This document shows positions 22,869 to 35,820 of a DNA stretch of 64,000 nt, piece by piece (position 1 is the stretch's first letter; every line of letters starts with the position of its first letter). Below the pieces are notes generated by a model that saw only the letters and a program-made list of their open reading frames with translations, ran no database searches and was not told where the DNA came from. Source of the DNA: Mercurialis annua (lineage: Eukaryota > Streptophyta > Magnoliopsida > Malpighiales > Euphorbiaceae); NCBI RefSeq assembly GCF_937616625.2, contig NC_065570.1, positions 16,812,001 through 16,876,000 of the forward strand. Direction: 5' to 3'. The position numbers were made by a program, and so were the translations under genes.

Positions 22869-25800
22869 TGTCACGACCCATTTTCATGAATCGCGACCGG
22901 CGCTAGGGTATGGGTAATGTAGTACCGAAACCCGTAGCTAGCCTTTCATTTAATTCATAATCACATAAACCTGCAGAAAACCAATGCTCGGGGGCAACCG
23001 AGACTTCAGCCTAAATCTAGCAGATATAATATTCAACAGATAATATAACATGCTTATCCAATTCTGAGACTAAAAAATAGGCATATCATAAATAATCCGA
23101 AATAACTACATAACATGCCAGAGCAATATAACTAGTCAGATCAATCCGACAAACAACTGTAATAATAATAAAGACGTCTAGTCAACTACTGCGGTCTAAG
23201 AATAAAATAGTTTGACAGTTTATCAAAATAAATGGAACCTCCGAGGAAAAGTAAATGCGGAGATCACCAGACTCTCTCAGATCATAACCCTGGGAAAAAT
23301 TGGGAAAACAACGGGGTCAGATATACTGAGATGAGTTCATACCACTATTTACATTTATTAAGTGGAAAACCTTTAAAACGTTTAAAACATTTAATAACGA
23401 TATTACAGATAATAGTTGGAACCCTAATCCACAATTCTAAATAATAAACATAATCCAACAGGTCTGGTCCCGAGAGCTGAGCTACACCGAGTTACCACTG
23501 ACCACACTTATACTAGAGTCCCGAGAGCTGAGCTACACCGAGTTACTCTACTTGGTCCCGAGAGCTATGCTCACACCGAGTTACCGCATTACCATAATTA
23601 CCTTTCCCAGATCATTACCGGTGCGCACGCAGTCCTAATGATGCCCATTAGGTAGCATGTTCCAACTAGAAGCCATAATATAAAAACAATTCGAAATATA
23701 CGTACAGTATATATATTTAATATTAAAATAACAATTTACTTAATAAAGCGGTAAATAGTAAGTACAAACTCACTGCTTGCTAATCCACGTGAATACCGGC
23801 AAACAACTAATCCTGGTTCGCCTCAAAAGCACAAACAGTCCACGAGTCTAAGCACAAATAAATTAATTATTAAAAAGACCCTAACTCTACATAGTACTAG
23901 ACACCACATAAGACTAGCACAAATAACAAGTCAAGGTAGAACCAATCAGATCAACCACAATATCCAAATAATATATAATGTCCAATTAATATAAGTCTAT
24001 TGAGTTCTCGCTTTAAAATCCATTTCATAAAATACTATTTAAATAGATATTAAATAAATATCGATTTTCAAATAGTGGGTTAGCTGAGTTACCGATAACT
24101 ACCAAGCTAACCTCACATGTCAGGCAACCTAAGTCTAACCCGACCCAACATTTTATCAAAATATAAACCAGAGTTTATAAGCACAAATAACTTTAATAAA
24201 AATATAATATCCAATTATAAACCATAGTTTATAATTACAGATATAACTTTGATAAAATAATAATCAATATTTAGAACGGAACTCAATATCTCAAAATCCA
24301 AGTAACCCAAGTTACAACTAAAACTTAGCCAAATTAAGTTTAAAAACGCTTAAGGGCTAAATTGAACTTTAGCCAATTTGATATTCGAAATCAAATTAAT
24401 TTCTCGTTCTCAATTTACTAATTTATAATTAAAATAAAAGTCCAAAAGTTATCCAATAGATAAAATTTAATTTGAATAAGCTTTTAGAAATTTTAGGAGC
24501 TAAATTGTAAATTAGTCAAAATGCCATGCCAAATTGATATTAAAATCAAATATAATTACCCGAGTAATTATATAATTTAAGTTATAAAATAATTATCGTT
24601 TTCAAATATAATAAAAAAAACAATTTAAATTGTAATCAATACTAACATTATTTTCAAATTTAAATAACGTTATCAAATAACAATATAGCAATTGAAATGG
24701 TGATCGAAGGTTCGGTTTTAAACTCGAAAATAAATTAATAACTTATATTAACATGCTTTTATTAGTAAGAAAATAATTATGGCACATAATGAAACATGGC
24801 CATAAGCCATGCAGTCAATAAGAAGTTTCCAAAATCAAAGTATTAAGAGAACAAGGTCCATATTATAATGAAATAAGGACACCCGCCAACCATCAATTTG
24901 AAACTTAATCAATAACTAATCAAAAGAACAACCAAACACACTATTGAAATATAAAAGATCAAAAATCATAACTACGTGAAATAAGGAATATAACAGCCAT
25001 ATTAACAGGTTTACTCCCATGAACAGAAACTATATGACGATGTCCATGGCCAAAGGAAATAATGAATTTATGTTTCAAACAACAAAGCAAACTCAATAAT
25101 TAAACAATCTAACTCAGTTTCTCATCACCCAAGCAATACATACTATCAACATAGGATATTAACCCTACGGCAGAGACCATAAGAACAATTGCAGGCCAAC
25201 CCTGTTGAAGAACAAGAAACGAACAATGGAAGAATCATAGCCAAAATAACTAAATTAGTTACAAACAACATAAGTCACACTAAAACCTTAGGACAATAAG
25301 AATCACGTTATTAAAAGATCAAGAACAATTCCATACAACAACAACACCTAACAATCTCAGAAATCCAGGAAAAACTATGGCCATAAATAACAAAAGAAAC
25401 GGCAGCCACAACATCTCATAGCGAGGAACCGTACGGCGCAAAATAAGAAAGATTGTACGTACCAAATTTGATTTCAACGCGTTAGGATTGTCGAGGACAA
25501 TGAAAATTGATGTGGTGACGAAACGAATCTCAAAACGATGCTAAAACAAAAGAGAACGAGCTAAGAAACGGAACGTGACGAATATTAAACATAAACAGAA
25601 AATAGAGGATAGAAATCCTACCGATGCAAGCCAAGAAGAAATGGATAGAACGTGAGAATTTTGTGCTTAGCTAGATTTTTGGAGGCGGCTAGGGTTTGAT
25701 GTGTGAGAGGGTAAGGATTATGGTTAAAACATGTTATGTTTAAAACCTATAGCTAAGGAAATAAGAATTATGATATGCAGCACGTTGTTGTTGGATTTAA

Positions 25801-25978
25801 ACAATACATAGGTTAATGGGCCAAAAGGATTAAAACAATGTATGGTAATGAATTGGTTTATGTTTTGCATGGGCCAAATCAAATAATTTATCCAAACTAC
25901 GAATTCGTAAGCGACTCCAAATTATAACCGTAAATTCATCGGAAAAAAAACTTTTAAAAAAAATTACGGGATATTACA
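22869..25978 (-). repeat. 3' LTR of the truncated element
   Basis: It ends TGTCACGACCCATTTTCATG (plus-strand reading at 22869) and starts TGTAATATCCCG at 25978. It has a hairpin at 23634-23652, three GTCCCGAGAGCTGAGC repeats (about 23465-23580), and a donor-like GCATCG/GTAGGATTT near 25618-25625 in place of GTAAGT. The U3 lacks the TCTCG palindromes but has TACGAATTCGTA (25898-25909). The 70-codon frame at 23232-23444 lies inside the LTR and is not supported as a gene. Confidence 0.9.
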
Positions 25979-27023
25979 TTCTCCCCAACTTATTAAAAAT
26001 TCGTCCTCGAATTTAACACAACAAAAATAAAGTAAAAACAAAAACAACACGCACCAAAAACTACTTCTAACACAAAATTTTGGATATAACGAATCCTAAG
26101 TAGAACGAAAAGAAACAGTTACGCATCACAAACTCCGATTTCCGTATCACTCTACGAACGAGTGGCAAACGAAATAGAAAACTAAATAAAAACCGCATAA
26201 TTCAACGTATGCAAAACACGACGGCAATCTCAAAGGATTTTCTTGCGAACGACTACTTTCAGAACACTGCTCACCTACTTCAAGCAATAACCACACTAGG
26301 AGATACCAACTTCCGCTGAACACTACCGAAAAGACCCAGCTTAGGGAAATTTCCAAAATAATAAGCTCAAGTCTCAAAGACCACCAATGCAACACTAAGT
26401 GTAGGAACAATCTCAAAACTAACTTGCAATCCTACAAAGCCAACTCCAAGCTACAACCAGAACACACAGAAGTTCAACAAAACGGACAATCAAACCAATT
26501 ATTAATCCTAATAAAATCTTCCTTCAAAAGACATCAGCTGAAAACTAAACGCCACAAGAATCGTTCAATCCCATCACCTAAAACAAACTTGATAATACCA
26601 TCGACTCTGCGAACCAAGACGTAAGAAAATACAGCGTAATTCCAAGGAATACATAACTTAAACTTCTGACAACAATCCTCCGAATTAATAAACACAATAC
26701 TTATAAATTAACTTGCAAATCCAAAAAACAATTCATCATCCAACTGTAACCTCGAGTCCTACACAAGATCATTTAGATCAAATCGCAATTAATCGGTTTA
26801 TTGGTTATGTTCAAAATAAAATTTTATGGAAAACGCTTTCCGCAACACAAATTATATAATATCACCATCCACCTTTAATTGAATTACTAGCACCTCAAGT
26901 TTAATTCCATTTTCAACCGAAAATAATTAATCTGTTGAAAATTCATTTTGTTCGTAAATGCATCAACATAATAAAACACTCTCAATTTGATATCATAACT
27001 GAATCTCACTTTTTTTTAAATGA
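22869..27023 (-). mobile_element. One-LTR truncated LARD-family element
   Basis: Read on the minus strand this is about 1,045 bp of internal 3' end (27023 down to 25979), a PPT (AAGTTGGGGAGAA, about 25979-25992) and a complete 3' LTR (25978 down to 22869, 3,110 bp). The 5' LTR, PBS and most of the interior are absent. Yet a 5-bp repeat, ACGAT, brackets the whole insertion and the satellite resumes in register. The interior has no gag-pol similarity; the 89-codon frame at 26147 and the 66-codon frame at 26424 are unsupported. Either a truncated cDNA integrated or an internal deletion ended at the target duplication. Confidence 0.85.
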
Positions 27024-28009
27024 ACGATACAAATCCAAAGGTTTAAAACGTTACGAAACAAATCTTAACGTTTCTCCTTTTTAGAGATTCAACCCAAACG
27101 TTTAAAACACAACGAAACAAATCCTAACGATTCACTATTTTAGCGATTTAAGAAAAACGTTTATAACGTTACGAAACAAATCCAAATGTTTAACCTTTTT
27201 TGAGGTTTAAGCCAAACATTAACAAACATTACAAAACAAATCCAAATGTTTCACCTTTTTAGCGATTTAAACCAAACATTTTAAACGTCTCGAAACAATT
27301 CAAAAGTTTAAAAAGTTACGAAACAAATCCTAACATTTCAACTTTTTAGTGAATTATGCCAAACTTTTAAAACGTTACGAAACAGATCCTAACGTTTCAC
27401 CTTTGTAGCGATTTAAGCCAAATGTTTAAAACGTTACAAAACAAATCCAAATGGTTTACCCTTTTTAGCGATTTAAGCCAATTGTTTACAAACGTTATAT
27501 AACAATTCCAGACGTTTCCCCTTTTGAGCGATATAAGCCAAACGTTTAAATCGTTACCAAATCAATCCAAAAGTTTAAAACGATATGAAAAAAATCCTAA
27601 CGTTTCCCCATTTTAGCAAATTAAGACAAATGTTTAGAAAATTTTGAAATAATTCGAAACGTTTAAAACGTTACGAAGCAAATCCAAACGTTTCACCTTT
27701 TAAGAAATATAAGCTAAACATTTTTAACATTAGGAAAAAAATCCAAATGTTTCACATTTTTAGCAATTTAAGCCAAATGTTTAAAACGTTACGAAACAAA
27801 TCCAAACGTTTAAAACATTACGAAGCAAATACTAAGGTTTCACCTTTTTAGTGATTTAAGCCAAACTTTTAAAAAGTTACGAAACAAATCCTAGTGTTTC
27901 ACCTTTTTAAAGATTTAAGCTAAACGTTTAAAACGTTACAAAACAAAATCAAACGTTAAAAACATTACGTAACAAATCCTAACGTTTCACCTTTTTAGCA
28001 ATTTTAGCT
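27024..28009. repeat. Satellite array, block 2 (with ACGAT duplication at its start)
   Basis: Same A/B-module satellite. It includes higher-order variant units GATTCACTATTTTAGCGATT (about 27130) and CCATTTTAGCAAATTAAG (about 27607). The first five bases are the right-hand ACGAT duplication. Confidence 0.93.
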
Positions 28010-30931
28010 TGTCACGATCCATTTTCATGAATCGCGACCGGCGCTAGGGTATGGGTATGGTTGTACCAAAACCCGTAGCTAGCCTTACGGATAAACAACA
28101 ATAAGATAAACCTGCAAGAAAACCAATGCTCGGGGGCAACCGAGACTTCAGCCTAGTTCTAGCAGTTCTTAATATTCAACATAATTTAATAAATACTCGT
28201 ACAACTATGAGTCTCTAAGATGGCTTATATATAAATAAATCAGAAAACAATATAACATGCCATAGCAATATATCCAGTCAGACCAATCCGACAAACAACT
28301 AGAATATAATAATGAAGGCGTCTAGTCAACTACTGCGGTCTAAAAAATAAACAGTTTGATGGTTTTACTAAAATAAATGAAACCTCCGAGGAAAGTAAAT
28401 ACAGAGATCACCAGACTCTCTAAAATCATAACCCTGGGAAAAATTGGGAAAACAACGGGGTCAGATATACTGAGATGAGTTTATACCACTATTTACATTT
28501 ATCAAGTGTAAAACCTTTAAAACCGTTAAAACATTTAATAACGATATTACAAACAAATAGTTGGAACCCTAATCCACAATTTTAAATAATAACATAATCC
28601 AATAGGCCTGGTCCCGAGAGCAGAGCTACACCGAGTTACCACTGACCACACTTTTACCATATCCAAAGTCCCGAGAGTTGTGCTACACCGAGTTACTCTA
28701 TTTGGTCCCGAGAGCTATGCCCACACCGACTTACCACATTTCCATATATACCATACCCAGATGTTTACCGGTGCGCACGCAGTCCTAATGATGCCCATTA
28801 GGTAGCATGTTTGAACTAAAAGCCATAATATAAAAACAGTTCGAAAATATACATACAGTATATATATTTAATATTAAAATAACAATTTACTTAATAAGGC
28901 GGTAAATAGTAAGTACAAACTCACAGCTTGCTACTCCACGTGATAACCGGCAAGCAACTAATCCTGGTTCGCCTCTGAAGCACGAACAGTAGACGGGTCT
29001 AGACAAATAAAATAATTATTAAAAACATACCCTAACTCTACAGAGTACTAGACACTACATAGGACTAGCACAAATAACACGTCGGAATTAAATAATCCAG
29101 AACAACACAAAAATACCCAAAAGGTAACAATGTACAATTTTTACAAGTCTATTGAGTTCTTATTTAAAATCCAATTTGTAAGTATTATTTAATAATCTTT
29201 AAATAATAATTAATTTCCAAATAGTGGGTTAGCTGAGTTACCAATAACTACCAAGCTAACCTCACTTGTCGGGTGACCCAAGTCTAACCCGACTCACAAC
29301 GCTTATCAAATATAAACCCGAGTTTATATTTATAAAGTAATTCCAGAAAATAATAAACCATTTTAAAAGCAGAACTCAATAACTTAAGTTTCAAGTAACC
29401 CAAGTTACAACCCAAAAATCTAATCATTTTAAGTTTATAAAAATTTAGGGACTAAACTGTACTTTAGCCAATTTGATATTTGAAATCAAATTAATTACTT
29501 TTGTTTATAATTAAAACAAAATATAAAGTTACTAACCAAAAACTTAATTAAATAAGTTTTAAAATTATTCAAGGGCTAAATTGTAATTTAGCCAATTTCA
29601 TGCCAAATAGATATTCGAAATAAAATGTAGCTATTATATTTTAAAATGAAATATAAAGTCATAACCAACAATTTAACCTAATAATTAAAAGTGTCCAAGG
29701 GCTAAATTGTAATTTAGCCAATTTTTGATATTCGAAAAACAATTTATAATTACCCGATCAATTATATTAACTTAATTTATAATGAATATCGTTTACGAAA
29801 TATCAATTATAAATTATAACGAAATTTTGAAATTATTATCAATTAAAGTCAATCGTTAAAAACTAAAAGAATTCACTTGATTTAGTTAAAATAAATTGAT
29901 GACCATAATGGCCCTGTAGCCACCATTTTCACTTTAAAATCATATAACCCCGCCATGCCATGATCTTCAAGTTACAGCAATTGAAACTAACCTAAGACTC
30001 CATCAAAAATCATAACATTAGGCTTCCTAATTAACCTAATATCCATAACCAAACCAAAACTAAGAACAACACCATCAAAACAACATTAAACATCAACACC
30101 AAAAATCAAACCAAGAACTAATCGGCATAACCATGGTGAATTCAACAAGAACCAAACGGAAAATCAATACCCCGACATGACATAATCAATGGATTATGTT
30201 AACCCATCAATCATAGATGCTAATTAACGTTAACAGATCAAAACCATAGCCTAACACATTAAAACAATATCGGCAGTAACATCCTAAGCATGAAACAGTT
30301 CAATATAAACTCAAAACGATAAACCGTACGGCGATTGAAACTAGATCGATAGCGTACCGTTCAACGAAAAGGAGGTGGGGAATCGAAGGTACGCGAGTCT
30401 AGATCGTCTGGAAATAAACGGTTTTGATTTCGATCTAGAAACGAAAGAGAACAATAAAAAATACGGAATGCCGTTCAAAACCAAAAACTGAGATTCTTAG
30501 AATATACTTACCGAAGTTTTTCTGAAACTTTGAGAGGGATTTGATCAGTGAATTCTCAGTGAAACAACAAGATAATGTAGGCTGGAGTTTGTTTGCAGCA
30601 TGGGGAATGAATTGGAGTTGAAGTTTAGATATTTAAGTAGGTCGATTAGGTTAGAAACGGAAGACGAAAGTGCCCCCACGCAAGGATAGGGCTGGTCTCG
30701 AACGAGACCGGCCTCAAAAGGCACAGGTCTCGTTCGAGACCTGTGTTTTGGCCGAAAGAAAATAATTTAGCCCATGGGCCAAACCTCATAGGCCAACCCA
30801 AACCCACATAGGGTTCAAACCAAACCCAACGAAAACCCTACACACAAACAACCGAACCACGATACCGAAAACGACTCAAATTATTTTCGAAAACTTAATA
30901 GAAAAAATTAAAAAATTTACGGGATATTACA
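28010..30931 (-). mobile_element. Solo LTR in satellite
   Basis: A 2,922-bp LTR on the minus strand from TGTAATATCCCG (30931) to GGATCGTGACA (28010), with satellite on both sides and no internal DNA. Five-base flanks are TAGCT (28005-28009) and CAGCC (30932-30936). The uninterrupted paralogs near 48058 and 61349 read CAGCC, so the left copy differs by two C-to-T changes. It has a hairpin at 28794-28812, a donor CTTCG/GTAAGTATAT with GT at 30511-30510, an acceptor TTTTCTTGCAG with AG at 28113-28112, and U3 palindromes at 30692-30710 and 30723-30744. No gene. Confidence 0.92.
30723..30744. repeat. U3 palindrome, 10-bp arms
   Basis: ACAGGTCTCG and CGAGACCTGT form complementary 10-bp arms around TT. 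A second palindrome, GGTCTCGAACGAGACC, lies at about 30694-30709. Same core as in the LTRs at 1-2699, 35356 and 52607. Confidence 0.8.
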
Positions 30932-33900
30932 CAGCCAAAAGATTAAAACGTTACGAAACAAATCCTAACGTTTTATCTTTTTAGCGATTTAGGCCAAACA
31001 TTTAAAACATTACAAAACAAATCCAAATGTTTAAAACGTTACGAAATCAATCGAAATGTTTAAAACGTTACGAAACTAATCTAAACATTTCACCTTTTTA
31101 GCGATTTAAGCAAAACGTTTAAAAACGTTACAAAACAAATCCAAACATTTCACCGTTTTAGCAATTTAAGCCAAACGTTTAAAATGTTACGAAACCATTC
31201 CAGACATTTAAAACGTTGCAAAACAAATTGTAACGTTTCACCTTCTTAAGAATTTAAGCCAAACGTTTAAAACGTAACGAAACAAATCCAAATTTGTTTA
31301 ACGTTACGTAACAAATCCTAACGTTTCACCTTTTTAGCGGTTTAAGCGAAACGTTTATAACGGTACGAAACAAACCCAAAGGTTTAAAACATTATGAAAC
31401 TAAATGTTTCCCCTTTTTAGCGATTTAAGCAAAACGTTTAAAACGTTATGAAATAAATCATAATGATTCAGTGTTTTAGCGAATTAAGCAAAACGTTTCA
31501 AACGTTACGAAATAAATCCAAATTTTTCACCTTTTTTGAGGTTTAAGCCAAACGTTTACAAATATTACAAAACAAATCCAAATGTTTCCCCTTTTTAGCA
31601 ATTCAAATCAAACCTTTTAAACGTTTCGAAACAATTCAAACGTTTTAAACGTTACAAAACAAATCCTAAACATTTCACCTTTTTAGCGATTTAAGCAAAA
31701 TGTTTCCCCTTTGTAGCGATTTAAGCCAAACGTTTAAAACGTTACGAAACAAATCCAAACGTTTCACCTTTTTAGCGATTTAAGCCAAATGTTTATAAAC
31801 GTTATAAAATAAATCCAAACGTTTCACCGTTTTAGCGATTTAAACCAAACGTTTAAATCCTTACGAAATCAATCCAAATGTTTAAAATGATACAAAAAAA
31901 ATCCTAACGTTTCCCCATTTTAGCGAATTAAGCCAAATGTTTAGAACATTTTGAAATAATTCAAAACGTTTGAGACGTTACGAATCAAATCGAAACGTTT
32001 CACTTTTATAAAAATATAAGCTAAACATTCTAATCATTAGGAAACAAACCCAAACGTTTCACCTTTTTAGCGATTTAAGCCAAACATTTAAAACGTTACA
32101 AAAAAAATCCAAACGTTAATAATGTTACGAAACAAATACTAAAGTTTCACCTTTTTAGTGATTTAAGCCAAACGTTTAAAACGTTACGAAACAAATCCTA
32201 ACGTTTCACGTTTTTAATGATTTAAGCCAAACGTTTAAAACTTTACGAAACAAATTCAAATGTTTAAAACTTTATGTAACAAATCCTAACATTTCACCTT
32301 TTTAGCTATTTAAGCAAAACATTTAAAATGTTACAAAACAAATCCAAATGTTTAAAACGTTACGAAACAAATCAAAATGTTTCAAATTTTTAGCAATTTA
32401 AGTCAAACTTTTAAAACGTTACGAAACCAATCGAAATGTTTAAAACGTTACGAAACAAATCAAAAAATTTCATTTTTTTAGCGATTTAAGCCAAATGTTT
32501 AAAAACGTTCCAAAACAAATCCAAACGTTTCACCGTTTTAGTCATTTAAGCCAAACGTTTAAAACGTTACGAAATCAATCCAGACGTTTAAAACGTTACG
32601 AAACAAATCATAACATTTCACCTTTTAAGCGATTTAAGACAAACGTTTAAAACGTTGCGAAACAAATCCAAATTTTTTATACGTTACGTAACAAATCCTA
32701 ACGTTTTACCTTTTTACCGGTTTAAGCCAAACGTTTAAAACGGTATAAAACAAATCCAAATGTTTATAATGTTACAAAACAAATCCTAACGTTTCCCCTT
32801 ATTAGCGATTTAAGCAAAACGTTTAAAACGTTACGAATAGAATCCGAAGAAATCATAACGATTCACTGTTTTAGCGACTTAAGCAAAACATTTAAAACGT
32901 TACGAAACAAATCCAAATGTTTAACCTTTTTTTTTGGGTTAAGCCAAACGTTTAAAAACGTTACGAAACAAATCCAAACGTTTAAAACGTTACGAAACCA
33001 ATCTAGACGTTTAAGACGTTATGAAACAAATCCTAACGTTTTCCCTTTTAGGAGATATAAGCCAAACGTTTAAAACGTTACGAAACAAATCTAGACGTTT
33101 AAGACGTTATGAAACAAATCCTAACTTTTCACCTTTTTAGCAATTTATGCCAAAAGTTTAAAGAGTTACGAAACAAATCCTAACGTTTCACCTTTTTAGC
33201 GATTTAAGCAAAACATTTAAAACATTACAAAACAAATCCAAATGTTTCATATTTTTAGCAATTTAAGTCAAACGTTTAAAACGTTACGAAAGCAATTGAA
33301 ATGTTTAAAACGTTACGAAACAAATCCAAAAATTTTCATTTTTTTAGCGATTTAAGCCAAATGTTTAAAAACATTCCAAAACCAATCCAAACGTTTCACC
33401 GTTTTAGCGATTTAAGCCAAATGTTTAAATGTTACAAAACAAATAAAACGTTACGAAACAAATCGTAACGTTTCACCTTTTTAGCGATTTAGGCCAAACG
33501 TTTAAAACGTTGTGAAACAAATCCAAATTTTTTATATGTTACATAACAAATTCTAACGTTTCACCTTTTTAGCGGTTTAAGCCTAACGTTTAAAACGGTA
33601 TAAAACAAATCCAAATAGTTAGAACGTTACGAAACAAAATCCTAACGTTTCCCCTTATTAGCGAATTAAGCCAAACGTTTAAAACGTTATGAATAGAATC
33701 CTATGAAATCATAACGATTTACTGTTTTAGCGACTTAAGCAAAACATTTAAAACATTACGAAACAAATCCAAATGTTTCACCTTTTTTTAGGGTTAAGCC
33801 AAACGTTGAAAACATTATGAAACAAATCCAAACGTTACGAAACCAATCCAGACGTTTAAGACGTTATGAAACAAATCCTAACGTTTTACCTTTTTGGAGA

Positions 33901-35355
33901 TGTAAGCCAAACGTTTAAAACGTTACGAAACAAATCTAGACGTTTAAGACGTTATGAAACAAATCCTAACGTTTCACCTTTTTAGAAATTTAGGCCAAAT
34001 GTTTAAAGAGTTACGAAACAAATCCTAAAGTTTCACCTTTTTAGCGATTTAAGCAAAACATTTAAAATGTTACAAAACAAATCCAAATGTTTAAAACGCT
34101 ACGAAACAAATCCAAATGTTTCACATTTTTAGCAATTTAAGTCAAACGTTTAAAACGTTATGAAACCAATTAAAATATTTAAAACGTTACGAAACAAATC
34201 CAAAAATTTTCATTTTTTTAGCAATTTAAGCCAAACGTTTAAAAACGTTCCAAAACAAATCCAAACGTTTCACCGTTTTAGCGATTTAAGCCAAACGTTT
34301 AAAACATTACCAAACCAACCCAGACGTTTAAAACGTTACGAAACAAATCGCAACGTTTCACCTTTTTAGAGATTTAAGCCAAACGTTTAAAACGTTGCGA
34401 AACAAATCCAAATGTTTTATGCTTTACATAACAAATCCTAACGTTTCACCACTTTAGCGGTTTAAGCCAAACGTTTAAAACGGTATAAAACAAATCCAAA
34501 TGTTTATAACTTTACAAAACAAATCCTAACGTTTCCCCTTTTTAGTTATTTAAGCGAAACGTTTAAAACGTTACGAATCAAATCATAATGATTCACTGTT
34601 TTAGCGACTTAAGCAAAACCTTTGAAATGTTACGAAACAAATCCAAATGTTTCACCTTTTTTAGGGTTAAGCCAAACGTTTATAACGTTACGAAACAAAT
34701 CCAAACGTTTCACCTTTTTAGCAATTTATGCCAAACTTTATAAAACAAATCCAAATGTTTCACCGTTTTAGAGATCTAAACCAAACGTTTAAATCCTTAC
34801 GAAATCAATCCAAACGTTTAAAACGATACGAAAAAAATCCTAACGTTTCCCCATTTTAGCGAATTAAGCCAAACATTTAGAACATTTTGAAATAATTCAA
34901 AACGTTTAAAACGTTACGAATCAAATCGAAACGTTTCACCTTTTAAAAAATATAAGCTAAACATTTTAAACATTAGGCTACAAATCCAAACGTTTCACCT
35001 TTTTAGCGATTTAAGCCAAACATTTAAAACGTTATGAAGCAAATCCAAACGTTTAAAACGTAACGAAACAAATACTAAAATTTCACCTTTTTAGTGATTT
35101 AAGCCAAACGTTTAAAACGTTACGAAACAAAGCCTAACGTTTCACCTTTTTAACGATTTAAGCCAAACGTTTAAAACGTTACAAAACAAATTCAAACGTA
35201 AAAAATGTTACGAAACAAATACTAAAGTTTCACATTTTTAGTGATTTAAGTCAAACGTTTAAAACGTTATGAAACAAATCCTAACGTTTCACATTTTTAA
35301 TGATTTAAGCCAAACGTTTAAAACATTACGAAACAAATTCAAATGTTAACGTTAC
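30932..35355. repeat. Satellite array, block 3
   Basis: A/B-module satellite with kilobase higher-order structure. The CCATTTTAGCGAATTAAGCC variant recurs at about 31915 and 34850, and the TTTAAGACGTTATG plus GGAGATATAAG variant at about 33000 and 33860-33905. Parts of the block match 61.3-62.5 kb in the same order. The 69-codon frame at 34160 is a satellite shadow. Confidence 0.94.
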
Positions 35356-35473
35356 TGTAATAACCAGTATATTTTTCGATAAATTCCGACGAGTTTTCGG
35401 TGGTATTTTGAGGATTAATATAAGTTTGTGGATAGCTCGTGTTTCGGTTCGATTTAAAAAAAAAATCTTTGGG

Positions 35474-35504
35474 TTGTGGTTCAACCAAAAAGGTTGAACC
35501 ACAA
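35474..35504. repeat. Perfect 13-bp inverted repeat in U3
   Basis: TTGTGGTTCAACC and GGTTGAACCACAA are complementary around AAAAA. Homologous in position to 2533-2561 but with different outer bases that still pair. Confidence 0.85.
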
Positions 35505-35693
35505 GCTGGATCTCGTTCGAAACCATGAGGTCTCGAACGAGACCTCACGTTTTGCTGCTAGTCTCGTACGAGACCAGCAGCGTCTCAAACGAGAACTCAG
35601 CCTTTTGGCTGAGTCTCGTACGAGACTCCAACAGCTCTTATGAGCTTGTTGTCCGCTCTCTTTCCAACTCGTTTTTAACCTAAATTCTTTCGG

Positions 35694-35702
35694 TATTTAA
35701 AA
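35694..35702 (+). promoter_or_regulatory. TATA-like box of truncated LTR
   Basis: TATTTAAAA lies about 340 bp from the LTR start. It is followed by a roughly 110-bp leader with AACCCTAGC and then the GTAAGT donor at 35815. The spacing is similar in other copies. Confidence 0.55.
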
Positions 35703-35814
35703 ATGCTTTCTCTACAGTAAATCTTCACCACACTTCACATAAACCCTAGCCGTCATCCTCTTGCTCGTTCTCTGAGAAATGAAGCTGAAATCGTCATCCA
35801 AACTTGCTGCCCCG

Positions 35815-35820
35815 GTAAGT
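35815..35820 (+). other. Conserved splice-donor-like site in LTR leader
   Basis: CCCCG/GTAAGT is a full-consensus plant 5' splice site. Equivalents are at 11110 (+), 53088 (+), 30511 (-) and about 3792 (+). The matching acceptor region is deleted in this copy. Splicing is inferred. Confidence 0.6.

Noticed and set aside
26147..26624. 89-codon reverse frame and 66-codon forward frame in truncated element
   Set aside because: Low complexity, no known domain, not conserved in the LARD interior end at 9500-10570.
32930..32945. TTTAGGG-like pieces (TTTTTTTAGGGTTAAG) suggesting telomeric repeats
   Set aside because: Isolated variant of the satellite A module; no tandem TTTAGGG array.
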